From Candidatus Nanohalococcus occultus (GTDB lineage Archaea > Nanohalarchaeota > Nanosalinia > Nanosalinales > Nanosalinaceae), in the NCBI RefSeq assembly GCF_029207735.1, contig NZ_CP104395.1, forward strand, positions 478,692 to 542,691: a DNA stretch of 64,000 nucleotides, written 5' to 3'. The notes under the pieces are model-generated. The model saw only the letters and a list, made by a program, of their open reading frames with translations, was not told the origin of the DNA and made no database searches. The translations under genes and the position numbers were made by a program. Positions 52,244-61,333 of this stretch are shown here, one piece after another (the first letter of the stretch is position 1; every line of letters starts with the position of its first letter).

Positions 52244-54550
52244 TTAAGAATCTTCTATATCGAAAGTCACTCTATCCTCTTCAGAGATTTCAACCGCTTG
52301 AAGCTCTGGTTCAACAGTTTTCTCATCAAGATCCAGGTTCTCGTAGAACGGAGACTCCTTGCCTTCCTCAGCCGAGAAAAACAAGTGATTTTCCGCACGG
52401 GTCATCGCAACGTACATCAAACGCCGCTCTTCATCATAATCCCCGGCCATACATTTGGAGAGTATCTCGTACCGCCAGTTATCGAAGCTGAAACCGTATT
52501 CAGAGTCAAACTTCTTTCTCTGACGCAGACCCACAGGATCCTGGTACTTTAGAACCGAGAAACCGGAGTTCTGACTTGGAAACACTCCTTTGTTTACGTC
52601 GGCGATGAAAACCGCCGGGTACTCCAATCCTTTTGCTGCGTGAACGGTTTGGACTGTAACACTGTTTTCCGATCCCCGGGTTTCCACCTGGTAGATCTCT
52701 CCTTCCTCAATATTGTCTTCTATAAAGCTGATCAGGCTGCCGGTGTTCATGAACGTCGAGCGGAACGCATCCTGTATAACCTCGATTATCCGATCGGAAA
52801 CCTCGTTTTCGTACCCGTAATGTTCGAAAACAGTGTTCGCAACCGCTTTGACGGTATCGAAGGACTCAAGCTTTTCGCGGAATGCCTTCATGTCCGGAGG
52901 ATAGCTTTTGTTCTCCTCGTCCAGAATGGCTTTGGCTTCATCAAGACTGTAACCGGCGTGTTCAAGCACGACAGCCCAGCCTCTCAGGGAATCGGAGTTA
53001 AGTATACGCAGCCATGCCAGCAGTAATAGTGCCTGAGGTGTTTTGAACAGTTCAACCCCGCCCTCGTACTCGACAGGTATGCCGTAGGTACTCGCCAGCT
53101 CCTGTAACTCCAGTCCGAACCGCCGGGTGCGGGTGAGAACCGCGATATCCCCGTACTCAAGTATCTCACCTTCTTCCTTGAGGTATTTTTCGTTATCGAT
53201 TATTTCCTGGATACGGGATAGAACTGCTTTAGGTTCGTTTTCGCTTGTAAACCGCTCGATCTTCGAGCTTTCGAAACCGGTCTTTGATTCAAGGCTGACC
53301 AGTTCTGGTTCAGGAACGTTTTCCCGTCTATGGGCGGGCAGCTCAAGTGCATGTTCTGAAAAATCAAGTATTTTCTGTCCGGACCTGTAGTTTTGCTTTA
53401 ACTCGATTCTCTCGACCTCACCTATGTCCAGGGTTTTTTCCGCCTCCTGAAGCTCTTCTAGGTATTTTTCAAGTCGTTTCTGGAACCGCTGTATGTTCTC
53501 AACTGATGCGTGCTGGAAGCTGTAAATACTTTGTTTCCAGTCCCCGACTGCCGCAATATTCGGTTCCTCGGAGAGTAAAAGTGCGAGTTTCAACTGGATC
53601 TCGTTGGTGTCCTGGAACTCATCGATCATGACATACTCGAAGCTTTCTTTCTCTCGTATCTCCGGGCGCTCATGTAACAGTACGTAGGAAAGTGCCATGA
53701 TGAACGGGAAGTTCAGGTAGTTCCGGGAAAGACAGTGTTCAAGGTACTCGTAGTACAGATCGTGTACGAAGGATTTGAGCTGGTCTCTGTTTTCCTCGAA
53801 GGACCGTCGCATGAAATCCTGGCGTACGCTTTTGGTTCCACGACCACCTCTTATCTCGGCTACATCCGGAGCGTCTTCCGGGAAGTCCTTCCAGCGGTAG
53901 CTGTAAAGCCTGTCTCTTAACTCGCTTTGTCTTTGACCGTTCGAGGTCTCCCGTGGCTTGTTCATCTCCTTGAAGACATCCTTGAAACGCTCGTAGTCCC
54001 CATCCAGGTATTTTTCAGCCTCTCCGAACCAGGAACTTTCTGTCGGGAAGATTCCCTTCGAGGCCAAGGTCTTTAACAGTCCGAGAACTCCGGAAGCCTC
54101 GGTTATACGGTAGAAATCGTTGTACTCGGTGTTTTCTGCTTTGAACCCGCTGTAAAACTCTTTGAACTCCTGGCGTTCCCTGACTTGGCTTTCCATCACA
54201 TCGACTTCCTCGGTTATCTTTTCCTCTATCCCAAGAAGCTCCGGTGCGTTAAACCCGTGGCGCTCCAGTATTTTCTGACAGTGGCTGTGGAAAGTTGAGA
54301 TCGGCGCCTCGAAGATACGGCCAGGCTCGAACTCCGTCAGCTCGACAATTCGCTCGCTCATCTCCTCGGCCGCGTTCCGCGTGAAGGTCGCGAGGAAAAC
54401 ATCTTCCGGCTCGACCCCTTTCTTACCGACGATCCGGGCGTACCTGCGGGTTATAGTGAACGTCTTTCCTGTGCCTGCTCCGGCATCGACTAGGTAGGTT
54501 CCTTCCGTGTTCTCGATTAACTGTTTTTGCTGTTTGTTCGGATCAGTCAT
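52244..54550 (-). CDS. UvrD/AddA-like DNA helicase
   Basis: 768 aa. Superfamily 1 helicase: Walker A AGAGTGKT (residues 23-30), motif Ia LATFTRNAAEEM, motif II DEFQD (310-314), motif III VGDWKQSIYSFQ, motif IV QNYRSG, motif V TVHAAKGLEYP, motif VI YVAMTRAENH. It has no visible C-terminal nuclease domain and is shorter than bacterial AddA. The next gene, overlapping by 4 bp, encodes a PD-(D/E)xK protein, so together they form an AddAB/RecB-like helicase-nuclease pair for DNA end processing. Confidence 0.92.
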   Translation of the reverse strand: MTDPNKQQKQLIENTEGTYLVDAGAGTGKTFTITRRYARIVGKKGVEPEDVFLATFTRNAAEEMSERIVELTEFEPGRIFEAPISTFHSHCQKILERHGFNAPELLGIEEKITEEVDVMESQVRERQEFKEFYSGFKAENTEYNDFYRITEASGVLGLLKTLASKGIFPTESSWFGEAEKYLDGDYERFKDVFKEMNKPRETSNGQRQSELRDRLYSYRWKDFPEDAPDVAEIRGGRGTKSVRQDFMRRSFEENRDQLKSFVHDLYYEYLEHCLSRNYLNFPFIMALSYVLLHERPEIREKESFEYVMIDEFQDTNEIQLKLALLLSEEPNIAAVGDWKQSIYSFQHASVENIQRFQKRLEKYLEELQEAEKTLDIGEVERIELKQNYRSGQKILDFSEHALELPAHRRENVPEPELVSLESKTGFESSKIERFTSENEPKAVLSRIQEIIDNEKYLKEEGEILEYGDIAVLTRTRRFGLELQELASTYGIPVEYEGGVELFKTPQALLLLAWLRILNSDSLRGWAVVLEHAGYSLDEAKAILDEENKSYPPDMKAFREKLESFDTVKAVANTVFEHYGYENEVSDRIIEVIQDAFRSTFMNTGSLISFIEDNIEEGEIYQVETRGSENSVTVQTVHAAKGLEYPAVFIADVNKGVFPSQNSGFSVLKYQDPVGLRQRKKFDSEYGFSFDNWRYEILSKCMAGDYDEERRLMYVAMTRAENHLFFSAEEGKESPFYENLDLDEKTVEPELQAVEISEEDRVTFDIEDS

Positions 54551-57057
54551 TTTCTAGCCTCTATCAGAAGATCTCTTTCCGGCAGGTCATCCGGGTTGCC
54601 ATCGATCGGGAAACCGTTTTCCTTACAACGGTTTAACTCCTCAATCTGCTCGCCTAGGAACTCCTCGAACCTGTCAAGGTCTTTTTTGAAGTAGTTTGCG
54701 TTCCGGATCTTAACCAGTTTTTTAACCGCGCTTTTTACCCCTTTCTCGACGTACTTGTAGTCTCCGACCCTTTCTTTACCTAGCTTGATGAAATCCTCGA
54801 AGAAACGTGATTCAAGGAACTCACTGGTCTCATGGGTATCAGGTACCTCGGTATTTTCTATGAAGTCTTTATACCGTTCTTTACCTATTTTCTCCAGTGT
54901 TTTCCGTCTATCATTTGACTTGGCTACGCCGTCCGTTAGGTACTCGAAGACTTCATCCGTCCCAATGTGTTCTTGGAAGCTCTTCGGTATGTACTCGACG
55001 GTTACAAGGGTTTCGTCTAGATCGCCATCGCCTTTGATGTGATCGCCTATCTCGTGGAGGAAATGGAAAAACGTAAACTTCAGGCGCTCGTCGGGGTTTA
55101 TTTTCCGGTGTTCCGCTAAATACATTATCGGCTGGAAGTTCGGGAAACGGGCGTCCTCGTACATATCGACCTTTGAGGCCTCTATTATCTTGTTTTCGGT
55201 CTTTTTCCTCCCGGACTTGTAATCTATCAGGTGCGCCCGGTTTTTCACGAAATCGATCTTCCCGGTTGCTCCCATCTCCTCGTCGGTAAACTCAAGTTCG
55301 GTTACCTCGAAACGCAGCTCCTTGCCGTACTTTTTGGCAAACTTGTTGCCGGATTCAGCCTCATACTCTTCTATCTCCTTGGAGCTTATCTCCTCTCTGC
55401 GTACGTATTTTTTGATGTTCCTTGTACCTATCTCGAATTCGGTCCGGATCTCATCCAGTTCGATCTCATCCAAGTAAGGCTTTATCTCCTCGACCATGAA
55501 CTCGATGTAGTCCTGTTCTTCGGTAAAATCCGGGTAGTTAACGTAGAACTCGGCGAAATCGTGGAACAACCTTCCTTTCTTCATAACCTTCTTATCGGCG
55601 CTCGGGATCAGCCTATCGAAGTAGTATACTCTTGGAGACAGTGCGAACGAGTTCAACCGGGACTGGCTCAGCATCTCAACCCTCTCTGTTTCTATGTTGG
55701 TCTGTTTTTTAGCGAACCCTCCCTGTCCTTCACGCTGGGAAGGTGCGGTTCTAACAGCTTCCAGCTCCTCGAAGTCGGTCGGAGATACCCCAAGTATCTG
55801 CGTTAGATTAAAGCAGAGTCTTTGTTCGGACTCATCGACCAAGTACCTCTGGTTAGTCCCGGACTGTAACATCAACTCGAACTCATCACGGATCACGTCC
55901 CTCTGTTTTCTCTCATCCGTCCAAGGTTTTTCATCCGGCTCACGGTTCCACTCGGTTGTAAAACCAGCGAAGACAACGTAGTCTCTGTCGATAAACGTCC
56001 CGTTTTCCGGAGTTACAAGCAACACCCCGTTTTCCTCGTTTTCCGATGGATCAAACCTCTGTATGTAGTATTCAAGTTTCGATAGGTTGGCTCTGTTTAC
56101 CTCCCGGTTTTCGAGTCCAAGCCGGTCAAGTACCGCCTTTATCTTATGTGTTTCAGCTCCCAGCTCATCGAGTTTCTCTAAGGCCTCACCGAAGTTCATG
56201 TGCTGTAAAACATTCAACAGTTCTTTGAGGTCTCTGGCATCGGCATGTTCCAGTCTGGAAAGCAGTTTCGGATCGTGGCGCCTTGAAACACTGATTTTCA
56301 GCTGGCTTATCACCGGACGGATATCCTCTACCCGTAAAGGATTGTTCGAGACAGCCGCTCTCATCAAACCAATGTAGGTCCGGAGATTCTCCGATTCCGA
56401 TAAAGCCAGGCTTCTAGTGAACTCGATGCCCTCCGATTCAAGACGTGATTCGATAAGCGAACGATGACGTGAGTTAGAAGGTGATACAACCGCTATATCA
56501 TCCGCTCCTATCTTTTCCGCACTTTCAACGACCGCCTGTGCTAGCTCTCCCGCTGATCTAAACGAGTAAAACTTCCCGAGTTCCCTGCTCTCGTCTTTGA
56601 AGCTGCTGATCGAATCATATTCTTCAGGCAGTATCCTCTTTTCGATTTCGTTGAACCGGTCTTCATCCAAGACAAGCACTGGTCGTTCGATATCCACCGA
56701 TTCCGAGTTGTAAGGGTTCTCAACCTTTTCCATAAGCTCTCTGATGTTTTCTATCTCGGAGTTGTCCAATCCTTTCTCTTTCAGACCTTCCAGCTTGCCG
56801 GTTGACTGTAGGCAGCTTTCCGCGTTTTTCAAAAAGTAAGAGGCCTGTTTCCAGCTCATCTCTTCAGCGAATTTGAGGAAAAGCTTCTGTCGGTACTCGC
56901 CGTCGAACCCGAGTTTCATAGGTGTCGATACCTTTCCTTCTATTCTTTCGTTTAACGGTTCTACAAGCGAGCTATCCGGTACTATAACCGTGGCGTATTC
57001 TTCGGCTTTTTCCGCCAGTTGTTCTATACTATGAGTTTTTCTAACCGAGAAAGGCAT
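54547..57057 (-). CDS. AddB/RecB-like nuclease subunit
   Basis: 836 aa. The C-terminal third (about residues 590-640) has the PD-(D/E)xK nuclease core: GATGKIDFV then HLIDYKSGRKK, followed by FPNFQPIMYLAE. The first 500 residues resemble the inactive helicase part of AddB (LAEKAEEYATVIVPDSSLVE, DDIAVVSPSNSRH); no Walker A is visible there. Its stop overlaps the start of the AddA-like gene, so both proteins are made together. Divergent from rmuC. Confidence 0.85.
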   Translation of the reverse strand: MPFSVRKTHSIEQLAEKAEEYATVIVPDSSLVEPLNERIEGKVSTPMKLGFDGEYRQKLFLKFAEEMSWKQASYFLKNAESCLQSTGKLEGLKEKGLDNSEIENIRELMEKVENPYNSESVDIERPVLVLDEDRFNEIEKRILPEEYDSISSFKDESRELGKFYSFRSAGELAQAVVESAEKIGADDIAVVSPSNSRHRSLIESRLESEGIEFTRSLALSESENLRTYIGLMRAAVSNNPLRVEDIRPVISQLKISVSRRHDPKLLSRLEHADARDLKELLNVLQHMNFGEALEKLDELGAETHKIKAVLDRLGLENREVNRANLSKLEYYIQRFDPSENEENGVLLVTPENGTFIDRDYVVFAGFTTEWNREPDEKPWTDERKQRDVIRDEFELMLQSGTNQRYLVDESEQRLCFNLTQILGVSPTDFEELEAVRTAPSQREGQGGFAKKQTNIETERVEMLSQSRLNSFALSPRVYYFDRLIPSADKKVMKKGRLFHDFAEFYVNYPDFTEEQDYIEFMVEEIKPYLDEIELDEIRTEFEIGTRNIKKYVRREEISSKEIEEYEAESGNKFAKKYGKELRFEVTELEFTDEEMGATGKIDFVKNRAHLIDYKSGRKKTENKIIEASKVDMYEDARFPNFQPIMYLAEHRKINPDERLKFTFFHFLHEIGDHIKGDGDLDETLVTVEYIPKSFQEHIGTDEVFEYLTDGVAKSNDRRKTLEKIGKERYKDFIENTEVPDTHETSEFLESRFFEDFIKLGKERVGDYKYVEKGVKSAVKKLVKIRNANYFKKDLDRFEEFLGEQIEELNRCKENGFPIDGNPDDLPERDLLIEARK

Positions 57058-57112
57058 TCAATTCAGTTAATGTTTCGATAAGATTTTAACCGCTCCGATT
57101 ACAGCCTTTACT

Positions 57113-58024
57113 ATGATCGAAATAGTTCTCGGCGGAGCAGTCATAATTCTCTCAGGCGCGGTATTCTACCTTGTAACCCAACAGGAAGAACCGGATATCG
57201 ACGTGGAAGTCGACCCGGATAAGGTCCGTGGGGCAGTATCTGAATCCTGGCAGAACCTTAAACTCGATGAGAAGATAGGGTCGGTCGAAAAGCAGATGGA
57301 GAACGTACAGAGCGAAGCCGAGAAAATCCAGGATCTACACCGAGATATTGAAACAATGCTGGCGAACCCTCAGGAACGCGGAGAGTTCGGGGAACGAAAA
57401 CTGGAGGACTTGCTGGCCCGCCATCTGCCGAGCGATATGTATGGCACACAGGAGACGGTTGTAGGCCGGAAAAAACCGGATGCCTACATTCAGTCAAGTG
57501 CCGGTAAGATCTGTATAGACTCGAAGTTCCCACTGGAGAGCTTCCGACGGATGCAGGAGGCTGAAGACGAGAAGGAAAAACAGAAGCATTCGAACAAGTT
57601 CCGGCGTGCTGTCAAAAAACAGCTACAAGAGGTAAAGAAAAAGTACGTTAAACCGGAGAAAGGAACCACGGACTATGCCTTCGAGTTCGTTCCATCCGAG
57701 ACCGTCTACTACTATCTTGTGAGAGAGGAATATGAGCTTCTAAACGAGTACACACGTGAAGGCGTACAGGTAGTCTCTCCTTTAACACTAGGTCACAAGC
57801 TTGAACTGGTTAAAAGCGATGTGAAGACAGCACAGCTCTCGAAGGAAGCTGAGAAGGTTAAAAGTCAGTTACAGTCGTTTGAAAACAGCTTCAGAGACGT
57901 CTTCGATGAGTGGTCGACGTTTTACAAGCACGTCAGGAACTCGAAGAAGAAAGCCGATGACGTTGAATCAAGCCTTGAGCGACTGGAAGACGAGTTCGAG
58001 TCAGTGAACCGTCTGGAAAACTAA
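57113..58024 (+). CDS. rmuC: DNA recombination protein RmuC
   Basis: 303 aa. One N-terminal membrane helix (VLGGAVIILSGAVFYLV), a coiled coil (about residues 45-85), then the RmuC core: NPQERGEFGERKLEDLLARH, PDAYIQSSAGKICIDSKFPLE and VKSDVKTAQLSK. RmuC is a predicted restriction-endonuclease-fold protein linked to control of DNA inversion and genome stability. It faces the AddAB-like operon with a 55-bp shared promoter region, so both may answer to DNA damage. Confidence 0.93.
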   Translation: MIEIVLGGAVIILSGAVFYLVTQQEEPDIDVEVDPDKVRGAVSESWQNLKLDEKIGSVEKQMENVQSEAEKIQDLHRDIETMLANPQERGEFGERKLEDLLARHLPSDMYGTQETVVGRKKPDAYIQSSAGKICIDSKFPLESFRRMQEAEDEKEKQKHSNKFRRAVKKQLQEVKKKYVKPEKGTTDYAFEFVPSETVYYYLVREEYELLNEYTREGVQVVSPLTLGHKLELVKSDVKTAQLSKEAEKVKSQLQSFENSFRDVFDEWSTFYKHVRNSKKKADDVESSLERLEDEFESVNRLEN

Positions 58025-58117
58025 CGTTTTTCAGGTACAGACCTACTTTAACTATATTATATTCTACAATAGTTGTTATTATCTACAGAAATTGTGTTGA
58101 TTGTTCTAAAACCAAGT

Positions 58118-58366
58118 ATGGTTATGGAAGAACAGACGGGACCACGTTATGTGCTTTTCAGGAACGGAAGTTCGATGAAAGAGTTCGAGGATGTAAAACA
58201 GATTCTAGACGGCGTGAGCTACGAGGAAGTCGAATCAGATGAGATATTCGACAACGCGTTTACGAAAGGAGACCCTATACTGGGCGTGAAAACCGCTATC
58301 GGCTATGTGACCCATAGAGGCTATGATAGCATCGATGAAGCTATGAGCGTTCTCGAAGGAGAGTGA
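58118..58366 (+). CDS. Small acidic hypothetical protein
   Basis: 82 aa from ATG 58118 (the TTG at 58073 is unlikely). Strand-helix alternation (RYVLFRNGSSMKEFEDVKQI) without membrane segment. No family recognised. It could be co-transcribed with rmuC, 93 bp upstream. Confidence 0.5.
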   Translation: MVMEEQTGPRYVLFRNGSSMKEFEDVKQILDGVSYEEVESDEIFDNAFTKGDPILGVKTAIGYVTHRGYDSIDEAMSVLEGE

Positions 58367-58390
58367 AAAGCGATCAGGCGCTAGAAAGAT

Positions 58391-58612
58391 TTACTGGGAG
58401 TCTTTAGGCTCTACGTCCTGAACATCTCCCATGTTATCCGGCATGTCGAAGTCGCCTTCTCCTATTTTCTCCGCTGAATCCATCAGCAGATCCATCTGCT
58501 CTTCCATCATACCGAGCTGTGTTTTCATCTTGTGTTTAATCAGGAAAACTCCTAGAAGCGCTGTTGTGACAGAGCCAACGATGAAACCTGCTCCAAAGTA
58601 GATCAAGCTCAT
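58391..58612 (-). CDS. Small single-pass membrane protein
   Basis: 73 aa. An N-terminal helix (LIYFGAGFIVGSVTTALLGVFLI) anchors a charged helical tail (KMKTQLGMMEEQMDLLMDSAEKIGEGDFDM), possibly coiled coil. No family recognised. Confidence 0.55.
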   Translation of the reverse strand: MSLIYFGAGFIVGSVTTALLGVFLIKHKMKTQLGMMEEQMDLLMDSAEKIGEGDFDMPDNMGDVQDVEPKDSQ

Positions 58613-58679
58613 AACCGAAATTAGTCTTCAACGAGTTAAAAACCGACCGCATGGAAGAAAAGAAAGTAGGAAAGATATG

Positions 58680-59039
58680 TAGAGTTTTTTGAGCGGTTTC
58701 CTAAGCCGCTTTTGAGACATCACCTCGTCGAACAAATCAAGGTTTTTGGCGTTTCAATCTGTTTTAGTGTTTTTTCGTTTTGTTTGTTGGCGATTGTGTG
58801 TTAGACCTTCTTGGCGTTCCGTGTTTAGTGTCGGAAATGTTTGCTCCGAATTTTTTCGGCCGAGGTCTGCCCACCGGAGCCTCCTGAGTTGAAAGCTCCG
58901 TCAGATCGTCTCAGCCTACTTATCCTGTACTACATATACAGGATGTTCGGAATATTAGATTGAATAGTGTTTTTGCTCCTATAGCTGGAACTTACGGCGT
59001 TGTTGCGATACCTGAACCGGTGTGCTTCCAGGAGCATAT
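58680..59039 (-). ncRNA. Candidate structured RNA of unknown family
   Basis: The 530-bp gap 58613-59141 has no convincing gene. Read on the minus strand it folds well: a 5' hairpin (59032-59036 with 58974-58978, and 59026-59031 with 58985-58990, six-base bulge); a perfect 8-bp stem with 7-nt loop (58937-58944 / 58922-58929); a closing helix (58908-58913 / 58713-58718); inside it a hairpin (58895-58900 / 58875-58880) and a three-way unit (58863-58868 / 58803-58808 holding hairpins 58855-58859/58846-58850 and 58832-58836/58817-58821); and a 3' hairpin (58692-58710). Loops are A-rich on this strand, as in functional RNAs. RNase P or SRP RNA have this size, but I do not see their conserved cores. 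Confidence 0.45.
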
Positions 59040-59059
59040 ACTAACTCTGTTGACGAGGG

Positions 59060-59069
59060 TTTATAAAAG
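59060..59069 (-). promoter_or_regulatory. TATA box for the candidate structured RNA
   Basis: Minus-strand CTTTTATAAA would start transcription about 25 nt downstream, near 59039, exactly at the first hairpin of the candidate RNA. Confidence 0.45.
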
Positions 59070-59141
59070 TTTTTGCCTAAGGAGAATTGAGCTAGAATTT
59101 GTATCTAGAGCGGTTTCTGAGGCCAGTCCTGCTGACTTGAG

Positions 59142-59762
59142 CTATAGCTCTGTCTCGATTAGTTTCTGTTTGATCTGCTCGACTGTATCCGTGAGATAGA
59201 CCTCCCCGAATAGTGCGACCACCAGCCCTCCGGATATATCGAATATGAGATCCTTCATCGTATCCTCCAGACCGTACTGAGTTAAGACAGTCTCTCCTCC
59301 AAGTATCTCGGCAGCGCCGGATATCCCGAACTCCAGAAGCTCCCAGACAACTCCGAAAGCAACCACGAACAGAAGTATGAAGATGAAAAACAGCTTTGAA
59401 GGTAGATGTATCTGTTCGTAGTGTTCATCGATCGCTCTAATAGTTGCGTAGCCAGCTCCAGCCACCACTGATGAAGAAAGAGTATGTGTTAGATGATCCC
59501 ACCACCAAACAGTTCCGTAAGGACCTAAAGTACCGGCAGCATGTAGGAATACCGCAGAGGTAAGCCAGAGGACGAGCAACGGATTCATCTCTATGCCGTA
59601 ATCTCTTTCAATCAACGCAGGAACGAATGTGACGGAAAAGGAAACCAGCGAGTTCACAATTATCCCTGTATCGCCCGTATAGAATCCTATTCCAAGCCCT
59701 AGGAGCATGAAGACGCGCATAAACCGAGCTAACCGATTCTGATTCCGTTCAGAAAGCCTCAT
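59142..59762 (-). CDS. DUF2238-like membrane protein
   Basis: 206 aa with about six membrane helices. WWWDHLTHTLSSSVVAGAGYA, VVWELLEFGISGAAEIL and GLEDTMKDLIFDISGGLVVAL follow the DUF2238/YjdF pattern (D-x-x-x-H, W-E-x-x-E, D-T-x-x-D-L). The conserved acidic and His residues suggest a membrane metal site. Function unknown. It overlaps the next gene at 59749 by 14 bp. Confidence 0.8.
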   Translation of the reverse strand: MRLSERNQNRLARFMRVFMLLGLGIGFYTGDTGIIVNSLVSFSVTFVPALIERDYGIEMNPLLVLWLTSAVFLHAAGTLGPYGTVWWWDHLTHTLSSSVVAGAGYATIRAIDEHYEQIHLPSKLFFIFILLFVVAFGVVWELLEFGISGAAEILGGETVLTQYGLEDTMKDLIFDISGGLVVALFGEVYLTDTVEQIKQKLIETEL

Positions 59763-60339
59763 TTTTCAGCCTCCGATCTCTGCGTTTGAAATAGATGTTG
59801 AAAGCAAATCCTGCTATAATACCGGCTAGAAGCGCCGAGGCAAACTCCCACATTAAAGCATGCTCCGAGACAATGAGAGACGTCTGTAAGTAAATATCGG
59901 AAAGCCAGCGCGCCACTGCCCATATACCGGAGACTGCTACCGTTGTAACTGATACAAGCGGCACAGCAAACGCCGGCGTGGTTTTAAACGAAGTGAATGT
60001 ATCGAGTTCTGTGACAACAAGGAGTGCGATACCTGCTGCCGTAATATAGTTAAGAGTATTCGATGCCACAAAGCCTAGCTCCATACCTTTGATTGTGAAA
60101 GGTACAGCCAGTAAAGCCAGTATTTCAAACGGTACAAGAGCCTTAGGTTCAAGGAAAACCACGGGCGGCACGAATACGAGTACGAGTACTGTAAAACCGT
60201 ACAGAGACCAGGTTAAAGCTCCATCGAAAAGAATGTTAAACGAGTTAGCTAGAAGATAAAGTGCGAAAACAGCTGATAGAGCCGTGTTAGCCTTCTTGCC
60301 GAACACATTCGAGGTCTGTAGGTAGTCTTTCACCGGCAA
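59749..60339 (-). CDS. Membrane protein, partner of the DUF2238-like gene
   Basis: 196 aa, about six predicted membrane helices and no recognised family. The C-terminus is basic (YFKRRDRRLKNEAF), likely cytoplasmic. The overlap with the downstream gene implies coupled translation. Confidence 0.65.
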   Translation of the reverse strand: MPVKDYLQTSNVFGKKANTALSAVFALYLLANSFNILFDGALTWSLYGFTVLVLVFVPPVVFLEPKALVPFEILALLAVPFTIKGMELGFVASNTLNYITAAGIALLVVTELDTFTSFKTTPAFAVPLVSVTTVAVSGIWAVARWLSDIYLQTSLIVSEHALMWEFASALLAGIIAGFAFNIYFKRRDRRLKNEAF

Positions 60340-60379
60340 AGCTCCGTGTTAAACGTGCCACGACCAGAGTTAAATTTGT

Positions 60380-61300
60380 TCACAAAAGAAGGTATGCGGC
60401 CAGATAGCTGATTGATGCTAGGGCGGCCGCAGAGACCAGGTTGACGGCGAAAAAGTAGTTTCTCTCCACGCCGGTTCTTCCTGAAAGAGAAGTCGCAGTT
60501 CCCGACCCTAGAAGACTGAAACCTACCAGGCTGTAGACAAACTGGTAAGAGGATTCATGAGTAGGAGCCTGGATTAGAAACGCGGTGAGGCCGAAAAAAC
60601 AGGAAAATAGAATTTTCCCGTCTAGTTGATCACGGAACGAAAAGCCTTTGAGATATCCGAAGCAGAAGACTGCGGCGATCACAGTCGAGAGTTCGATGAA
60701 AAACACCGCTAGAAGATTCAAGACAGGTTGACCGATCAGCACAATTCTTTCCGTCAAGAAATTCAGGCTCAAAGGATAGAAAAACCGGGGAGGCGTCCCC
60801 GTAAATAGATCTCCGAACGGGTGGCTGATTAAGCCGATGAAAGCCGCGATAAAGAACCATTTTACAGTCAGACGGTCAGAAGTAAAACGAGCCAGAAAAA
60901 GAGCTGAAAAAACGTATAAAACAAGTACAAAACCCGTAACAAAACCTCCTAAAGTTATACCGACAGCAAAACTAGTGAATACGGTAAAAATCTCCAGATC
61001 TAAGTTCTTTGTCTTGAAGCAGAGTGTTGAGGTCGCAGCTCCTATAATACCTGTTATGAGGCTATGGGTTATCCCTCTGTGTATTTGACTTGAAGACTTC
61101 CAGAAAGTTTCGACAAACACCGAGGTACCCTCCATGAACATAGAAACCGCGGTTAAGGCATAGACGATATCTATATCGGGAACTATGCTGAAAGCTGCTG
61201 CGGTGAAAGCGATTGCCAGCGCCTTCCCTACATCCAAGCCTGCTTTTAACGCAACTAAAGCCGCTAAGGTAAACGCTAGAAAGAAGTGACCGACAATCAT
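60380..61300 (-). CDS. DUF457/YdjM-type membrane protein
   Basis: 306 aa, about eight membrane helices. Conserved ligands are VGHFFLAF (His4), SIVPDIDIVYAL, HRGITHSL and ISHPFGDLFTGTPPRFFYPL. It is a larger relative of the protein at 18515-18985, predicted to be a membrane metal-dependent hydrolase; substrate unknown. Confidence 0.85.
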   Translation of the reverse strand: MIVGHFFLAFTLAALVALKAGLDVGKALAIAFTAAAFSIVPDIDIVYALTAVSMFMEGTSVFVETFWKSSSQIHRGITHSLITGIIGAATSTLCFKTKNLDLEIFTVFTSFAVGITLGGFVTGFVLVLYVFSALFLARFTSDRLTVKWFFIAAFIGLISHPFGDLFTGTPPRFFYPLSLNFLTERIVLIGQPVLNLLAVFFIELSTVIAAVFCFGYLKGFSFRDQLDGKILFSCFFGLTAFLIQAPTHESSYQFVYSLVGFSLLGSGTATSLSGRTGVERNYFFAVNLVSAAALASISYLAAYLLL

Positions 61301-61333
61301 CAGTTCATAGGTTATATATTAATGTTATATCTT

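Noticed and set aside
58861-58950. Resemblance of part of the candidate RNA to 23S rRNA
   Set aside because: A few words (GGATAAGTAGG-like) look similar, but the conserved flanks of any rRNA helix are missing and the resemblance is within chance.
58976-59040. Possible SRP RNA helix 8 in the 5' hairpin
   Set aside because: GGTTCAGG resembles the SRP motif, but the GNAR loop and the AGCAGCC side are not there and the stem does not close.
58960-59199. A 79-codon open frame on the plus strand
   Set aside because: It overlaps the hairpins of the candidate RNA and the end of the DUF2238-like gene, and its translation shows no recognisable family.
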